Of a DNA stretch of 5,450 nucleotides, positions 5,264 to 5,450 are shown in pieces; position 1 is the stretch's first letter, and every line of letters starts with the position of its first letter. This DNA is from JBJENW01 sp051880395. GTDB taxonomy: Bacteria; Bacillota; Clostridia; Lachnospirales; Lachnospiraceae. The notes beneath the pieces were generated by a model. It worked only from the letters and a program-made list of their open reading frames with translations. It had not been told where the DNA came from and did no database searches. The position numbers were made by a program, and so were the translations under genes. The DNA is taken from positions 1 through 5,450 of the forward strand of contig JBJENW010000384.1 in assembly GCA_051880395.1 (NCBI GenBank). The letters run 5' to 3'.

Positions 5264-5450
5264 TATTATTTTACTTCTACCCTTTTCCAAACCGAACCTC
5301 ACAATCTTTTCGAAAAAACGTTTCACCATATTCTGCGATTTTAACGTAAAAGATGTCTATTGGTTCTTACTCTACACTTTTATTCCATCAGATTTAAATA
5401 TGTAATCGGATTCTGTGCACTTTGATTCACTTTTAACCCAGCAATTGATT
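5264..5450. other. Right end of window, no supported gene
   Basis: Only short open frames are visible on both strands. None has a ribosome binding site or a recognisable product. The plus-strand frame crossing 5064-5405 overlaps the sigma gene start and the hairpin and has no coding character. A perfect palindrome TTTTCGAAAA sits at 5307-5316. The stretch may be the 3' flank of a gene beyond the window. Confidence 0.4.

Noticed and set aside
5064..5405. Plus-strand 113-codon ORF over the sigma gene start
   Set aside because: It begins inside the sigma gene, runs through its promoter region and the long hairpin, has low-complexity AT-driven composition, and has no binding site or family resemblance.
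1..5450. CRISPR array, tRNA, rRNA or riboswitch
   Set aside because: No regularly spaced repeats, cloverleaf-compatible segments or recognisable aptamer cores were found on either strand by eye.

Overview
The window looks like an accessory stretch of a low-GC Gram-positive genome, most likely a gut-type Clostridia (Lachnospiraceae-like). The reasons are the AT-rich base composition, purine-rich AGGAGG-type ribosome binding sites, a TnpW-family small protein of Tn4451-like elements, and an ECF sigma/anti-sigma pair of the Firmicutes type. Every gene I can support lies on the minus strand, so transcription runs from high to low coordinates.

From the right: 5450-5264 holds no recognisable gene. 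A long hairpin (5208-5263) separates it from an ECF sigma factor gene (4612-5085) and its overlapping membrane-bound zinc-finger anti-sigma gene (3899-4612). This pair is a typical cell-surface signalling unit. A 522-base stretch without a large gene follows. It is not empty: it holds an unrecognised 37-codon ORF with a good ribosome binding site (3628-3741), a small palindrome just upstream of that site and an intrinsic terminator just downstream (3548-3595). Next comes a 58-codon tnpW-like gene (3200-3376) with its own terminator overlapping its stop codon (3178-3211).

The centre of the window is a two-gene phage-defence-type operon. rloA (1741-3054) encodes an SMC/ABC-like AAA ATPase. rloB (1094-1738) encodes a TOPRIM-like RloB protein and starts two bases after the rloA stop. 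The pair has its own sigma-A-type promoter (3086-3113) directly after the tnpW terminator, so it behaves as an independent cassette. RloA plus RloB is the same architecture as the AbiL abortive-infection pair and is analogous to other ATPase-TOPRIM defence systems (OLD, Gabija, PARIS).

Downstream of rloB there is a genetic scar (838-1064): the C-terminal remains of an AlbA_2/RecG-like ATP-binding regulator, broken by a frameshift and an internal deletion. Then comes an acidic tetratricopeptide-repeat-like protein gene (38-730), and finally the likely first codons of one more gene (1-19). No intrinsic terminator was seen between rloB and the TPR gene, so co-transcription is possible but unproven. 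Short transposon-type genes, gene remnants and a defence pair with its own signals together suggest a defence-island or integration hotspot that has been remodelled several times.
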